Notes: generated by a model from the sequence alone, not told the origin. A DNA stretch of 64,000 bases from Saccharomycopsis fibuligera x Saccharomycopsis cf. fibuligera (GCA_001936135.1 CP012816.1:1677501-1741500); one strand, 5' to 3'. Positions 30,864 through 42,906 are shown, counted from the first letter of the stretch. Numbers and translations are program-made.

Positions 30864-33800
30864 TCAAACATTTCTTCTAACTTCACAGTGAGCATCCTTC
30901 AACTCTATAGCATCGTAGGAGCCTTGTAAGCTCGTTTTTATTCTGTATTCGTTCTCTTCGATGTTGTTGACATGATATATTTCAAAATCTTTCAAATTGT
31001 TAAAGATTCTTCTGTAGATCATACTAAATGGTGCCGTACCTTTAAACTTAAACACAATTTCAACTTCATCACCTTCTTGAATATTTTCATCATCTGCATT
31101 GAGTATTTCCACCGAGGGCTTGTCGTGGATATTGATACTAAGATCCTTCTTTTGTTGTTCACTGAGTTCAACATGGCAATTGAATGAATCAGAAATAGAC
31201 ACAATTTCTAATACACCAGGTTCCACAAGCAATCTCTTGAACTCAACCAAGTCTTTGACCTTTGCGCTCTTTTTATGTCCGTTAAACAAATATTTCACTT
31301 CGAATGGCCCACTGCCATGGAGTTTGTAGTTAACATACTCTCCAATACAATAGTCCCTAGCACTTGTCACTTTGCTGATTTTTGGCACATCAGTGATTGA
31401 AATCATAATTTGATTATCCAATAGTACATTAGCATTCTTGAAAGAAATAGAATTAAGCTCCTTTGATTGTTGTGGGAAGTTATCCTTAATACAACCTTTA
31501 CCATCAATCACTTTTTTAATGGTTATAAAATGATTCCCGAGTGATAAGTATTGTACAATTTCTTTATTCAAATGTACTTTAGAGCCTCGGAGTTCTTCAA
31601 GAATTATAGTATGAAATTTGTTGAAATTCTCATTGTAGACTTCCAAATGAACAGTAAATGGAGCGTAACCTTCGAGTGACATTACTAATGAATCCAAAAA
31701 TTTGTTTTCACCATATTCAAATTTACTATTCTTTTCATTCAAATTGTTGTGACTGGTGATAAGATTGTGAGAGCAAGTTTGCAAAACTTTGTTATTGTGC
31801 TTATAATCAAACTTTGCGTTTGGAATTTGCAAAACTTTCTGTGTAACAACTTTTTCTTCAAAATAAAAATTTGTCAAAGCCTTCAAATCAGATTTAGAAT
31901 AAATAGAATCCGAAATCGATTTGAAAACAAATTTATAAGTGCCTTTCATTTTTTCATTTTTATGCAAGTCACTCAATATATTGATTGAAATAAAGTTTGA
32001 GGACACCTTTATGGATTTTGGCTTTCGGACACCGTTTGGTAACTCAATCACATAATCAATGACAAATGGGCCTTTACCTTTGAGAACCAAATCAATAATG
32101 TTATGATCCTCATTCAAGCAAATGTCCTCCTTAACAAACAAAGATTTGCTAAGGTTGCTTTTTGTTACTTTTGAGTTGATAGATTCATTAATGACCAAGT
32201 CGGGTTTTGAGTGATATGTAACATTGTAGAAAACTTTTTCATTAACGTTACCAAGACACAAACCATCCCTCACGCTTGTCAAATAGTAAACACCAGAATT
32301 AGAAACTCTAATGCTAGAGCGAAATACTGGTTTGTTTTGATAATTGTTGAATGTTTTTTGTAAATTATCTGAAATTACTTCGTTTTGATAATTTAAAACT
32401 TGATAAGTCAATTGAATATTTTTTTCGCCAACCAACTTAACTGGCAAATCAACAAATTCTCCTTCTTTGACGCTAATTTGGTAACCTTTTCCTTCCTTTG
32501 TCTTTACCACTTTACTCTCTAAAGTTGGCTCAAGTTCAGCAAATGGTAACTCCTTCTTGATATTTATGTTGATGTCTTGGTTCTCCAATAAAGCCACGCA
32601 TCCAGATTTATCCTTCACAGAAGTTAATGATACTTTATAATTCCCGCCTTTGGTAAACACAGGGAGCCTCAAATTGTAAAGATTACCATCAATTGGTTTC
32701 GACTTGTATGATCTTATTCTACTAGTGACTTTCTCCACAATATCGTAACTAACTTCAAATGGAGCCTCACCGCTCAATTTAACAGGCAAGATCTCACTTT
32801 CTGTGCTCAAACAAAGCTTTTTCTCCACTGGTGCACGATTATGATGATGAATATGATGTCCGCTATGTTGTTGCTGATTGAAAATTTCCAAGAATGAAGC
32901 ATCGGGCTTAGCTCTCATTGAAGTTCTGAATCTATACTTGTCAATTGGTGTCAAGTCAAGGAAGTTTTTATAGATACTATCATGTATAGAGTTGAACTCT
33001 ATTTCATATTTGCCTTCATGTTTAGGCTCATAGTTGTATTGGAATCTATTGGATGAAGGAATCTTCAATCTTTTGGTATCAATAAGCTTTTTATGACCGT
33101 TTTCTGTGAATTGGTAATTGTGAACTTTAACTTCAAATGGAGGAATACCAGTCAACAACAAATCAAAACTCAATCCGATTTGTCCCAAACAAGTATCGTT
33201 TATAGATGAGCTCGATAGCACTGATAAGTATGGCTTGAACGCTTTGAAAATGTCAATTCTTCTATTGGAATCATCAATTAATCCTGGACAATATTTCAAA
33301 TCAACGGATTCCAAATTGTATGCGCCAGAATTTTGCGCAATAAATTTAAAATCATTACCACTATTGAATTCATAATTTTCAATAAGCTTCACATTACGTT
33401 GGCCATTCACATTATCACCGTTCGAATCTAGCACATTATCGTTATTACTAACATAAGTGATGTTACCAAAAATAGGTTCGTACTTCTTTAATTCATTGTA
33501 ATTTTGAGCGCTGTTTCTATCCAAACCATTGATAATCAAACGCAAATCTCTTGACTCATTTTCAATCAATGGTTTGTTTGGAACACTATCCACTAATTTT
33601 AATCTAGGAGACTCGTAAGCCTTGAAAGTTTGAAATAAAGCTTCTGATTTTAGATAATCTTCCAAAGATGCGTATTGAGATTCATGCTTATAGTTATACT
33701 CATTAGCATAAATTCGTGAAAAATTAACAATGTTTCCAAATCCATCCTCAACTTCTTCCAATTTGAAAGAATAGTCACCCACTTCTTTCACAATGCTACT

Positions 33801-35195
33801 CACATTGAGTTCAATTCCATATTCATTTGACCACACATAAAAGTTGCGCAAGTCTTTGGCATCCAACTTGCGCAAAAAGTCAGAGACAGAATATGGTAAC
33901 TGAGTTGATTTGGAATTAGAATCCATAACAGATGCAGCAATTGCCAAAGGAGACTTGAAATTGCTGTTTGGTTGTAATAATTTTTCTTCAACTGTTTCAA
34001 CTTTTTCGTTCACATATTTCTTATATTTAACTCTTAATGGAGGTACACCACTAATTTTGAGATTCAAGTTACTGATATCACCTAAACATTTATAGCTTTT
34101 ATCAAACGTACTGCTTGTTGCTTGCAATATGCTTTTGCTTTCTGTGGTGCTTTGAGTAGATTCAAAGATGTTGGCTGATGGGCACTTTGAAATTATTATG
34201 TTAGTTCTGTACACCTTAACTGGTAAATTTTTGTCATCTAAGACTTTCCCAACCTTGTACAAACCAGGGCGTTCTATTGGAATTTCCACAAAGCTGATTC
34301 TTGACTTGTCAAGCAGCGCTACAGTGTATTCCAAATCACCATTCAATACCTGGTTACCATTAATAATGAGATCTTTTCTCAAATAACTGTTGAACTTGTG
34401 TTTATCAGTAACTTTAAGAGCCTTTAATTGTTTCTTTTGGTATTTTGTCACAGTTGTTTGATTGTCATAGTCGGTATACACCACTTCTATAGATGATATT
34501 TCATTCGAGGAATTAAACTTGACAGGAACAGATACTTTACTAGCAATTGTTGGAATTGACTGAGATGGATCTATGCAAAAAGTATCATGAAAAGGATTAA
34601 AGTAAGAAGTAGATTTCGGGAGAATGTTAATGGTCTTTTTCCCAATGAAATGTTCGTCTTCTTCAGTTAAAATGTTTGATTTTCTTCTATGGTGCGAGCC
34701 AAGATATTCTACCCCCGCATTGTGTTGCTTGGAATAGCTAGAAGAACTTCTATTAAAAATAGCAGGTATGTTCTTTGACTGAGTGAAAAAGCTAAAGAAA
34801 GTGGCGAGGAAGGTGGAAAATAGCATTGATAAGTTGCATGATAATAATAAGGTAAAACTAGTCACCACAATTGATTGAAGAAAAGTAACGAATGGATGGA
34901 ATGTCAAAAGCGGTATTCTAAACACTGGCAATATCCACAAGTATAATGAATCTATTATGAAGAATTTTAATATGAATGCAAACTGATCAAACCCGACACC
35001 ATCACTGGAGTCACTCAGCAATGTGCCTTTTAAAATAATGCACTGCTGAATCTTCCACGCCTGGATGAGTAAGAATATGGCGATGAAGTAGGTCTTTTGA
35101 GAAGAAACGTCGATGATATGGGCTGGTATCAAGGGCTGCGTACCCTGGTTATGCGGACTCTTCTTATTCATGCTAGCGGGTTTTAATTGGACCAT
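30864..35195 (-). CDS. POM152: Nuclear pore membrane ring protein Pom152
   Basis: A 1443-residue protein colinear with S. cerevisiae Pom152 (1337 residues). The N-terminal region has hydrophobic segments at about 34-50, 80-100 and 105-130 (YFIAIFLLIQAWKIQ, FFIIDSLYLWILPVF, TSFTLLLSCNLSMLF). The remainder is a long lumenal part of repeated Ig-like beta modules with recurrent GxxPFxVxY-type signatures, such as GIPPFEVKVHNY, GEAPFEVSYDIV, GKGPFVIDYVIE, GSGPFEVKYLF and GTAPFSMIYRR. Pom152 forms the lumenal ring of the nuclear pore complex with Pom34 and Ndc1. The ORF is intact. It is divergent from PRP17. Confidence 0.95.
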   Translation of the reverse strand: MVQLKPASMNKKSPHNQGTQPLIPAHIIDVSSQKTYFIAIFLLIQAWKIQQCIILKGTLLSDSSDGVGFDQFAFILKFFIIDSLYLWILPVFRIPLLTFHPFVTFLQSIVVTSFTLLLSCNLSMLFSTFLATFFSFFTQSKNIPAIFNRSSSSYSKQHNAGVEYLGSHHRRKSNILTEEDEHFIGKKTINILPKSTSYFNPFHDTFCIDPSQSIPTIASKVSVPVKFNSSNEISSIEVVYTDYDNQTTVTKYQKKQLKALKVTDKHKFNSYLRKDLIINGNQVLNGDLEYTVALLDKSRISFVEIPIERPGLYKVGKVLDDKNLPVKVYRTNIIISKCPSANIFESTQSTTESKSILQATSSTFDKSYKCLGDISNLNLKISGVPPLRVKYKKYVNEKVETVEEKLLQPNSNFKSPLAIAASVMDSNSKSTQLPYSVSDFLRKLDAKDLRNFYVWSNEYGIELNVSSIVKEVGDYSFKLEEVEDGFGNIVNFSRIYANEYNYKHESQYASLEDYLKSEALFQTFKAYESPRLKLVDSVPNKPLIENESRDLRLIINGLDRNSAQNYNELKKYEPIFGNITYVSNNDNVLDSNGDNVNGQRNVKLIENYEFNSGNDFKFIAQNSGAYNLESVDLKYCPGLIDDSNRRIDIFKAFKPYLSVLSSSSINDTCLGQIGLSFDLLLTGIPPFEVKVHNYQFTENGHKKLIDTKRLKIPSSNRFQYNYEPKHEGKYEIEFNSIHDSIYKNFLDLTPIDKYRFRTSMRAKPDASFLEIFNQQQHSGHHIHHHNRAPVEKKLCLSTESEILPVKLSGEAPFEVSYDIVEKVTSRIRSYKSKPIDGNLYNLRLPVFTKGGNYKVSLTSVKDKSGCVALLENQDININIKKELPFAELEPTLESKVVKTKEGKGYQISVKEGEFVDLPVKLVGEKNIQLTYQVLNYQNEVISDNLQKTFNNYQNKPVFRSSIRVSNSGVYYLTSVRDGLCLGNVNEKVFYNVTYHSKPDLVINESINSKVTKSNLSKSLFVKEDICLNEDHNIIDLVLKGKGPFVIDYVIELPNGVRKPKSIKVSSNFISINILSDLHKNEKMKGTYKFVFKSISDSIYSKSDLKALTNFYFEEKVVTQKVLQIPNAKFDYKHNNKVLQTCSHNLITSHNNLNEKNSKFEYGENKFLDSLVMSLEGYAPFTVHLEVYNENFNKFHTIILEELRGSKVHLNKEIVQYLSLGNHFITIKKVIDGKGCIKDNFPQQSKELNSISFKNANVLLDNQIMISITDVPKISKVTSARDYCIGEYVNYKLHGSGPFEVKYLFNGHKKSAKVKDLVEFKRLLVEPGVLEIVSISDSFNCHVELSEQQKKDLSINIHDKPSVEILNADDENIQEGDEVEIVFKFKGTAPFSMIYRRIFNNLKDFEIYHVNNIEENEYRIKTSLQGSYDAIELKDAHCEVRRNV

Positions 35196-35458
35196 TTTCT
35201 ATAGCATATCTTCTTGTCTGCCCGGTGGTTGAAATGAACAGAAGCAGCAACAACAGTCTGTATTTGGCATTTGTTTTTGTTTATGCTTTGAAAAGAAGAA
35301 AATCAGAAAAGTAACGAAAAGCTGAAAATTTGTGTTGATGCAGGGTAAACGTTACTGCATACAAAAACAGAAAAACAACAATCGAGGAAAGCCTTCGTCT
35401 TGTCTCGATGAGCCCCCATGCTGTGGTATGTCAACAGACTGTCATTGAGCGAGAAACG

Positions 35459-37051
35459 ATGTCGATAATAAAAGGTTATGCTTCTTCTGACAGCGATTCA
35501 GAAAATGAAGCTAGCATCAACTATACAGACCTCAAAGATCCTCTTAAAAACGCTTCATTAATCCCGTTTGCTGATGATGCGCGCAAAAATAATTCCCAAC
35601 ACCAAATTGTAAACCGCTTTGATCAGTACCAACAGAACAATTTTGTCACTAAAAAGAGAACACTAAATGCTGTGATAGAACCCCAAGTATATGATAGTGC
35701 AGCATTTGATATCAAGCATAAATCGTACTTGTTACATGGCCATGACGACGGCGCATCAGTTCCAAACAATAAGAACAATGGCAACAGCATCCAACATAAA
35801 AAACAGAAGCGACATCATGGGATAACATCAAGAAAGGGTAAGGATCCATGGGATAGTCCCAGTGGTAGTGAATATATTACAGATAGCAATTCGGAATACA
35901 GCAGTTCTAGCGAGTCTACCGATAGAGATAATAGTAGGAAGATGTCCTCTAAAATTGCGGTTGCAAACCTGATTACCGCTACTACTGCGGAGACAAGACA
36001 AAAGTTTTCCACCAAATTTTATGGCAAAAAGGAACATGACTACTTGGGCAGATCATACATGCACATACCACAGGATCTAAACGTCAACTTGTTGAAAGAA
36101 TCGGGAAGTCAAGAATGTTTTATACCCAAGAAGCCAATTTTCACTTGGAATGGTCATTCTGGTGGAGTGAACAAGCTACAATTTTTCCCCAACAGTGGCC
36201 ATTTGCTTCTATCGGGAGGTAACGATGGCAATATATTCATTCATGATACGTTCCATCAAAGAGAGCTACTCCGAGGCTACTTTGGACATAGAAGGCCGGT
36301 CAAAGATTTGGACTTCAGTAAAAACAATAACGGGAAAACTTTTGCCAGTTGTGGTTTTGATAAGATGATCTCAGTATGGGATACTGAAACTGGTACTCTG
36401 ATAACCAACTTCAAAGTGAACGCCATTCCTAATGCTCTTAAATTCAACCCAAAAAATGAAAACGAATTGTTAGTGGGGCTATCAAATAACAACATTGAGC
36501 ATTTTGATATAAGGGCTGCTCCAAGTAGTTCAGATCATTTGATTCAAACATATGATCATCACTTGGATAGCATCAACTCGTTAACATTCATCTCAGAAGA
36601 CTCCAAGTTTCTTTCTACTTCCGATGATAAATCAGTAAGAATCTGGGAATTAGGAATAAACATCCCCATTAAATTCATCTCTGATCCAACTCAATTTTCA
36701 ATGCCACGTTCCAAAGAGCATCCAACTGGAAAATATTTTGCCACTCAGGCAATGAATAACAAAATTATGGTTTATCAAGCTCATGAAAAATTCAGACAAA
36801 ATAAAAAGAAAGTATTTGAAGGACATGATGTGTCCGGATATGGTATTGATTTTACTTTTTCTCCAGATGGTAAAATTGTCATGAGTGGCGGGTCTACTGG
36901 TAAAGCATACTTTTGGGACTGGAAAACCACAAAATTATTAAAAACCTACCAGGTAGATAAAGGTATTATTAATTGTATAGAAGCGCATCCACAAGAAAGT
37001 AGTAAGGTTGCAATGGCTGGAGCCAGCGGCAAAATATTCTACTGGGAATGA
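35459..37051 (+). CDS. PRP17: Splicing factor Prp17/Cdc40, WD40 protein
   Basis: I start the gene at 35459 (MSIIKGYASSDSDSEN), because S. cerevisiae Prp17 begins with the same GY-SSDSD pattern; an in-frame ATG at 35408 would add 17 unconserved residues. The protein is 530 residues. The N-terminal 200 residues are polar, ending in the conserved block KKEHDYLGRSYMHIPQDL. Seven WD-like repeats follow, including FTWNGHSGGVNKLQFFP, GHRRPVKDLDFS and the ending GASGKIFYWE. Prp17 joins the spliceosome for the second transesterification step. That fits a genome region where about a quarter of genes have introns. Confidence 0.94.
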   Translation: MSIIKGYASSDSDSENEASINYTDLKDPLKNASLIPFADDARKNNSQHQIVNRFDQYQQNNFVTKKRTLNAVIEPQVYDSAAFDIKHKSYLLHGHDDGASVPNNKNNGNSIQHKKQKRHHGITSRKGKDPWDSPSGSEYITDSNSEYSSSSESTDRDNSRKMSSKIAVANLITATTAETRQKFSTKFYGKKEHDYLGRSYMHIPQDLNVNLLKESGSQECFIPKKPIFTWNGHSGGVNKLQFFPNSGHLLLSGGNDGNIFIHDTFHQRELLRGYFGHRRPVKDLDFSKNNNGKTFASCGFDKMISVWDTETGTLITNFKVNAIPNALKFNPKNENELLVGLSNNNIEHFDIRAAPSSSDHLIQTYDHHLDSINSLTFISEDSKFLSTSDDKSVRIWELGINIPIKFISDPTQFSMPRSKEHPTGKYFATQAMNNKIMVYQAHEKFRQNKKKVFEGHDVSGYGIDFTFSPDGKIVMSGGSTGKAYFWDWKTTKLLKTYQVDKGIINCIEAHPQESSKVAMAGASGKIFYWE

Positions 37052-37231
37052 TGATGGTGAGCAAACGAATAACGTATATATTGTAGCGTGTAATTTTAGA
37101 CTTTAGATAATTCAACTAATACAAAATGCTTGAAAGCAACTTACAGTCATCTGATATTTTGCGACCATGATAAATTTTATTATAAAAGATTGAGGAGAAA
37201 AATGAATAACTTATACCTAAATATACAATAC

Positions 37232-38557
37232 CTATGCATAGAATGAGACGCTCTTGGATTTTCTTGCTTGGACTTCTCCAATAGCTTCAACAAAATCTTC
37301 GTGCTTGATTGTATTCTGGCCATTACGCAAAGCAATCATACCAGCTTCAACAGCTACTGCTTTCAATTGAGCACCATTGAACTCATCGGTAGATCTTGCC
37401 AATTCTTGCCAATTGATGTCATCATTAGTCTTCATTTTTCTAGCATGAATCTGTAAGATTTGAGCTCTTCCTTCTTCAGTAGGTAATGGAAATTCAATTT
37501 TTCTATCCAATCTACCAGATCTCAACAATGCAGGATCAAGAACATCAACTCTGTTAGTAGCAGCTAGTACTTTAACTCTATCATCGGAACCAAACCCATC
37601 CAATTGATTTAACAATTCCAACATAGTTCTTTGAACTTCTCTATCACCACTCTTGTCAGAGTCAAATCTTTTTGTACCAATAGCGTCCAATTCATCAATA
37701 AATATAATAGTTGGGGCTTTTTCTTTAGCTAAAGCAAATGCATCTCTGACAAGTTTAGCACCATCACCAATAAACATTTGCACCAATTGAGGAGCAGCCA
37801 ACTTCAAGAATGTAGCATTGGTCTTAGCGGCACAAGCTCTGGCTAGTAAAGTTTTACCAGTACCTGGAGGACCATACATAAGAGCACCTTTTGGAGGCTT
37901 GATACCAAGTTTGGTGAATTTTTCTGCTTGTTGCATTGGTAACACAACTGCTTCAATCAATTCTTCAATCTGTTTTTCCAAGCCACCTATGTCTGCATAA
38001 GTTTCAGTTGGTTTTTCATCAACCTCCATAGCTTTCACCCTAGAATCGTATTCTGCTGGCAATTTATCCAAAATTAAATAAGAATCCTTATTAACGCCAA
38101 TAATATCACCAGGTTTCAATTCTTCTGGTTCTACTAACCCAATTAATGGCAAAAACACAGTCTGTCTGGTGGATGTTCTTATAACTGCTGATTTCCCTAC
38201 TCTAGTAGAATCCAAATCTATGTTTGCTCCTTCTTCAGTAGCATCTTGTTCTGCTTCAACATCTAACAATTCAACCACTGTGCCCACCAAGTATGGCAAT
38301 TGCTTGTTATTGTTGATCTTGTCTCTGTTTTCTTTGATTTTGTCCAACATAGTGGCTCTTTCATGAGACAATCTTTGCATTTCGGACCGCATCACTCTGA
38401 TATCATTTTCTAACAATCTTGTTCTGTTTTTAATGTCACTGGTAGAACCATTCATAATTTCTTTCATCAATTCCTCATCTTCATCTTTTTCTTCCTTTGG
38501 TTGATTGTTTTGGTTGTTGGTATTTTCCAACGCATCAAGCTCTTCCAATGTCGACAT
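37232..38557 (-). CDS. RPT5: 26S proteasome base ATPase Rpt5
   Basis: A 441-residue AAA+ ATPase, close to the 434 residues of S. cerevisiae Rpt5. It has an N-terminal coiled coil (about 25-85), an OB fold ([15 protein letters not shown]), then Walker A GPPGTGKT (about 229-236), Walker [10 protein letters not shown] (about 283-291) and the arginine-finger segment [14 protein letters not shown]. The C-terminus SVSFYA carries the HbYX-type tail that opens the 20S gate and is typical of Rpt5. It unfolds and translocates ubiquitinated substrates. SEM1, encoding a lid subunit, lies 640 bp upstream on the same strand. Confidence 0.97.
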   Translation of the reverse strand: MSTLEELDALENTNNQNNQPKEEKDEDEELMKEIMNGSTSDIKNRTRLLENDIRVMRSEMQRLSHERATMLDKIKENRDKINNNKQLPYLVGTVVELLDVEAEQDATEEGANIDLDSTRVGKSAVIRTSTRQTVFLPLIGLVEPEELKPGDIIGVNKDSYLILDKLPAEYDSRVKAMEVDEKPTETYADIGGLEKQIEELIEAVVLPMQQAEKFTKLGIKPPKGALMYGPPGTGKTLLARACAAKTNATFLKLAAPQLVQMFIGDGAKLVRDAFALAKEKAPTIIFIDELDAIGTKRFDSDKSGDREVQRTMLELLNQLDGFGSDDRVKVLAATNRVDVLDPALLRSGRLDRKIEFPLPTEEGRAQILQIHARKMKTNDDINWQELARSTDEFNGAQLKAVAVEAGMIALRNGQNTIKHEDFVEAIGEVQARKSKSVSFYA

Positions 38558-39193
38558 ATTTGCAAGGTAGTTTAATAATTCGGCGAGACTGGTTGATATT
38601 TATTAATAATGTTTATATATTTCGGCAAAAAGCTCCAGTCAATTTAATAAAACCAACTGGAAGTTGATAACGAGAAAAGAGTGGTTGAGTAGAGTCCATC
38701 TAAATAAACTTGCCACTGAAAATTGGCCTTCAAAAAGATCGAAAGCCGCTGGTGTGCACGTGAGTAATACTTTTTTCCTATAGAGCCAGTTAACAGCGTT
38801 TTGTTAGCGGTAAGCAAGCGGCCAGCGGCAGTTTCTACAACATGAACAGTAAGAGTTTAAACGACAATTGAGCTATACCTGACTATCTACTGATTTGCAG
38901 TCAAGCCAAGTTAGTTTGAACTCATAGCTTACAAACGTACTTGCGCGTTAGCAAAATAAGTGATCGTTAAACAAAGCCTCGAGTGAACATATTAGTACAA
39001 AAAAAGATAGACATAAACCATAAAAACAAAAGAAAAATATGATGATGATAAAGAAAAACTAGTAATTGAAACCGTGATTTTATATCCTCCTATTGAGAAA
39101 ATAAAGATAAAGAATGAAACCAGCATTCAACATTACTATGCTGATTAATAATGCTTCAATAGTATAGTGTCGCATGAAAGCGTCAGAACTAGA
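38558..39193. other. Intergenic RPT5 5' / SEM1 3'
   Basis: A 636-bp gap containing the RPT5 promoter and the SEM1 3' region. One CACGTG lies at 38757-38762. GTGGCAAG (minus strand, near 38710) resembles the Rpn4 site GGTGGCAAA but matches only in part. No gene is seen. Confidence 0.45.
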
Positions 39194-39663
39194 TCATTTC
39201 TTTTGGTGTGCTTTAGCCAACTCTTCTCTATAGAATTTAATTGTTAGTATAGCTGTTTATCGATTCAGCATTTCTGTATAAGCCGCGTGTTCTTCAGAAA
39301 GTATTGATAAAAAAGATACATACTTTAATTGTTGAGCAAAGTTATCTTCAACATCATCATCATCCCAGTCTTCATCCCACAATTTTTGCTGATCTTGAAC
39401 GCCCACCGTTTCTTCATCTGGCCAGTCTAAAAGTATCATTAGTATCTCAATTCAATAAAACCATAAAATAAGAATGCCTAAAATTAAGCCACATGTAAAT
39501 ACTGTGTGAATTGATACGCTCAACGCTTGATATACATACTGTCTTCCTGGAAGTCTTCAAACTCATCGTCTTCTTCCAAGGCCTGGATCTCTTTTTCATC
39601 TTTGGTATCTGCCACGGATACCGGTGCCACGGAGGCAGTGTTGTTCGACTGTTCCTTGGACAT
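39194..39663 (-). CDS. SEM1: Proteasome lid/BRCA2-type small acidic protein Sem1/Dss1 (three exons)
   Basis: Exons are 39540-39663, 39324-39426 and 39194-39227, encoding 86 residues. Intron 1 (39427-39539) has donor GTATGT, branch TACTAAT and acceptor TTTTAG. Intron 2 (39228-39323) has donor GTATGT, branch TACTAAC and acceptor CTATAG. Phases match at both joins. The protein shows the two Sem1 signatures, LEEDDEFEDFQED and LWDEDWDDDDVEDNF, followed by the helix QQLKEELAKAHQKK. S. cerevisiae Sem1 is 89 residues. Sem1 is a disordered protein that bridges lid subunits Rpn3 and Rpn7 and also serves the TREX-2 mRNA-export complex. The longest single open frame is only 60 codons, so the gene is easily missed. 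Confidence 0.93.
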
Positions 39664-40114
39664 TCTCAGAAGTTAAGTTGTGGTGATAATGTGATCTTGT
39701 AATGGCAAAGATGCTCTGTATTGATGATTATGATGGCACAAGAACGTGTAGCTTGTAAATCTACCGCCTGCGACAACATTAAACCATCGGTGCCTCCTTC
39801 CATCGCCACTGAGATTTTTCAGTGTGTATTCTCAAGGGGTAACCCGGGTTTTCTGCCGAGCTTCTTCTACTATTGCACAGAAATATCTACTGTATCTAGT
39901 GCGAAAGAGAAAAAAGAAAAAACAACTTGAGAAGTAGAAGGAAAAGAAAAAAAATCTGAACCGATTTTGATATATCCAACAGCCGCAGACTAATTACTCT
40001 CATCAGATCTACATCCTCTCTAGCCCTTTTTCCACTCACTTTCCCCTGGTCTTTACACGGCAATACACTATACCCGGGCATTTAGTCAGGCCATGCTCAT
40101 ATTGCTGCCAAAAA
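39664..40114. promoter_or_regulatory. Divergent SEM1 / COX10 promoter region
   Basis: A 451-bp gap between divergent genes. ATGGCAAAG near 39702-39710 resembles part of the proteasome element GGTGGCAAA but is inexact. The COX10 side has a long A-rich stretch around 39903-39960. Confidence 0.4.
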
Positions 40115-41542
40115 ATGTTCAATAGTCATAGTTGTGGTTCCATATCGCTAGGCTGTCATGATATCATCCTGCGGACCATCAAAGCGAAAAGTTTCCAATA
40201 TTCAATAATAAGGCAGCTTTCTCACCAAAGCACACGTTTTGCTAGTAGCAGCAGCAGCTCAAGCAGCCCAGTCGCCACATACAACAACAACAACAACAAC
40301 AACAACAGCAGCAGCAGCAGCAGCAAATCCTCAGTATCTCATAATTTTTTTCTAAGAAATGCACCGTTATTCAGTAATAATTTGAAAGCAGTGAAGGATG
40401 GTACAAAATTCTTACTATCTTGCCAGCCTCCACGATCTAATTCTGAGGAAGCATCACCACATACATTGGCAAATAGTCATAACGCCACTGTGGCAAGTAC
40501 CACCACCGCAAATGATCATATTCCGTTCAAAGTTATGCCAAAGGCCGGCCATACAAGAAAGCTGGAGCTTACATTAAAGAAACAATTTGATGCTTATTTA
40601 GCCCTCACGAAACCTCACTTGACAGTGCTTGTGATGCTTTCGTCAGTTTGTTCTTATGCACTTTCCCCATATCCTGCCACTGTTAGCCAGTTGTTGTGTT
40701 TAACTGCGGGTACCTCGATGTGCGCCGGGGCAGCTAATGCCATTAATATGGGTCGTGAGCCAGATTTTGACAAACGAATGCCCCGAACGTCTGGAAGACC
40801 AGTGGTTAGAGGTATTGTGTCACCAAGCCAAGCATACCAGTTCGCTACGGTGACAGGAGCTCTTGGAGTAGCTACGCTATACGCGGGCGTGAATCCTCTT
40901 GTCGCTGGACTTGGTGCTCTCAATATTGTGTTGTATGCATGGACCTATACATCCTTGAAAAGACAATCGATTTTGAATACCTGGGTTGGTGCAGTGGTGG
41001 GTGCTATTCCTCCATTGATGGGTTGGGCAGCAGCAGCATCCACTTTGGATCATCCTGCCGCTTGGTGTCTTGCGGCATTATTATATGCATGGCAATTCCC
41101 TCACTTTAACTCATTAAGTCATAACATAAAAGAACAGTATAAAAATGCTGGCTATGTGATGACCGCTTATGAGAACCCGAGATTGAATGCTAGAGTGGCT
41201 CTAAGATACGCATTGTGGATGTTTCCAATTTGTTTTGGTCTCAGTTACTTTGGAGTCACCGATTGGTATTTCCAAATTGACTCATTTGCACTTAACGCTT
41301 GGTTAAGTTACTTATCATTCCAGTTTTGGAACCAACAGAGAAAAAATTACACAAAGGATAACTTCCCACTTGTTGCACCAAATAGCGAAGGGGTAAAACT
41401 CGCTGGCATTTATGCAAAGAAAATGTTTTGGGGGTCAGTGTGGCAGTTACCGGGAATATTGATTTTGGCATTATTGCATAAAAAGGGAATGTGGGATAGA
41501 TGGTTTAATAAAAAGGAAGACAAAAAGTTAGCTGCCATATAG
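40115..41542 (+). CDS. COX10: Mitochondrial protoheme IX farnesyltransferase
   Basis: A 475-residue UbiA-family prenyltransferase that converts protoheme to heme O, a precursor of heme A for cytochrome c oxidase, in the mitochondrial inner membrane. The N-terminal about 130 residues hold a presequence and Ser/Asn runs (encoded by CAA and CAG repeats, about 40280-40325). The UbiA signature NAINMGREPDFDKRMPRTSG lies near 209-228 and carries the Asp-rich prenyl-PP site. Seven to nine hydrophobic helices follow, including KPHLTVLVMLSSVCSYAL and LAALLYAWQFPHFNSLS. S. cerevisiae Cox10 is 462 residues. Start chosen at the first ATG; the next in-frame Met is far downstream (residue 141). Confidence 0.94.
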   Translation: MFNSHSCGSISLGCHDIILRTIKAKSFQYSIIRQLSHQSTRFASSSSSSSSPVATYNNNNNNNNSSSSSSKSSVSHNFFLRNAPLFSNNLKAVKDGTKFLLSCQPPRSNSEEASPHTLANSHNATVASTTTANDHIPFKVMPKAGHTRKLELTLKKQFDAYLALTKPHLTVLVMLSSVCSYALSPYPATVSQLLCLTAGTSMCAGAANAINMGREPDFDKRMPRTSGRPVVRGIVSPSQAYQFATVTGALGVATLYAGVNPLVAGLGALNIVLYAWTYTSLKRQSILNTWVGAVVGAIPPLMGWAAAASTLDHPAAWCLAALLYAWQFPHFNSLSHNIKEQYKNAGYVMTAYENPRLNARVALRYALWMFPICFGLSYFGVTDWYFQIDSFALNAWLSYLSFQFWNQQRKNYTKDNFPLVAPNSEGVKLAGIYAKKMFWGSVWQLPGILILALLHKKGMWDRWFNKKEDKKLAAI

Positions 41543-42141
41543 TAGAAAGTTGTTACAGTGAGAATTCTTAAAGTAAATGACAGCCAGCTTATTTTTACTG
41601 TTTTTAACGAGAAAACAGTCTTTAGCATAATCATATTCAGATTCCTTGTTCATAGTATGTCACCACATATAAATATAAAAACCATCATACAATTAAAATA
41701 GCATTTTTTGGTTTTCACCCGTGTAAGGCTTTATAGTTCTCTGGTAAAATCTTTGATAAAATCTTTGATAAATTCTTTGATGTTGGCAATGTACATATAC
41801 GCAGCGGTATATCATATGCATGTGCGTATAGTAATTATGTGGTGTGATATAAAGTTACCATATATATGGTATGGTTTTCTGTGCTGTTATTGGCTACCAC
41901 ACGCAGAACCATCGAGAACCCCCCAAATCCTTACATCTGCCATGGGCTCACCCTGCCTTAGTGGGCCGCGCTCCCGTTTCCTTTTTCCTTTTTTTTTTTT
42001 TTCTTTCTTTTTTGCCACAACGTAAAACTTGGCCAGGTCTTTTTCTCTCCTATCCCATCCATCCATTTATCAGTTTCGATACTAGGTTGCCCTTATTATA
42101 TACACCCATAGTATATACACTAATACACATATAAATCAATC
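41543..42141. promoter_or_regulatory. UBC4 promoter region / COX10 3' region
   Basis: A 599-bp gap. A 12-bp direct repeat (CTTTGATAAAAT, about three copies) occupies about 41746-41783. A T-rich tract lies at about 41981-42011, and TATATA sequences near 42095-42115 precede the UBC4 ATG by 30-45 bp. No gene is seen. Confidence 0.5.

Positions 42142-42906
<765 letters not shown>

Noticed and set aside
38700-39710. Rpn4 proteasome elements (GGTGGCAAA) at RPT5 and SEM1
   Set aside because: Only partial matches (GTGGCAAG, ATGGCAAAG) were found, so co-regulation by Rpn4 is not claimed.
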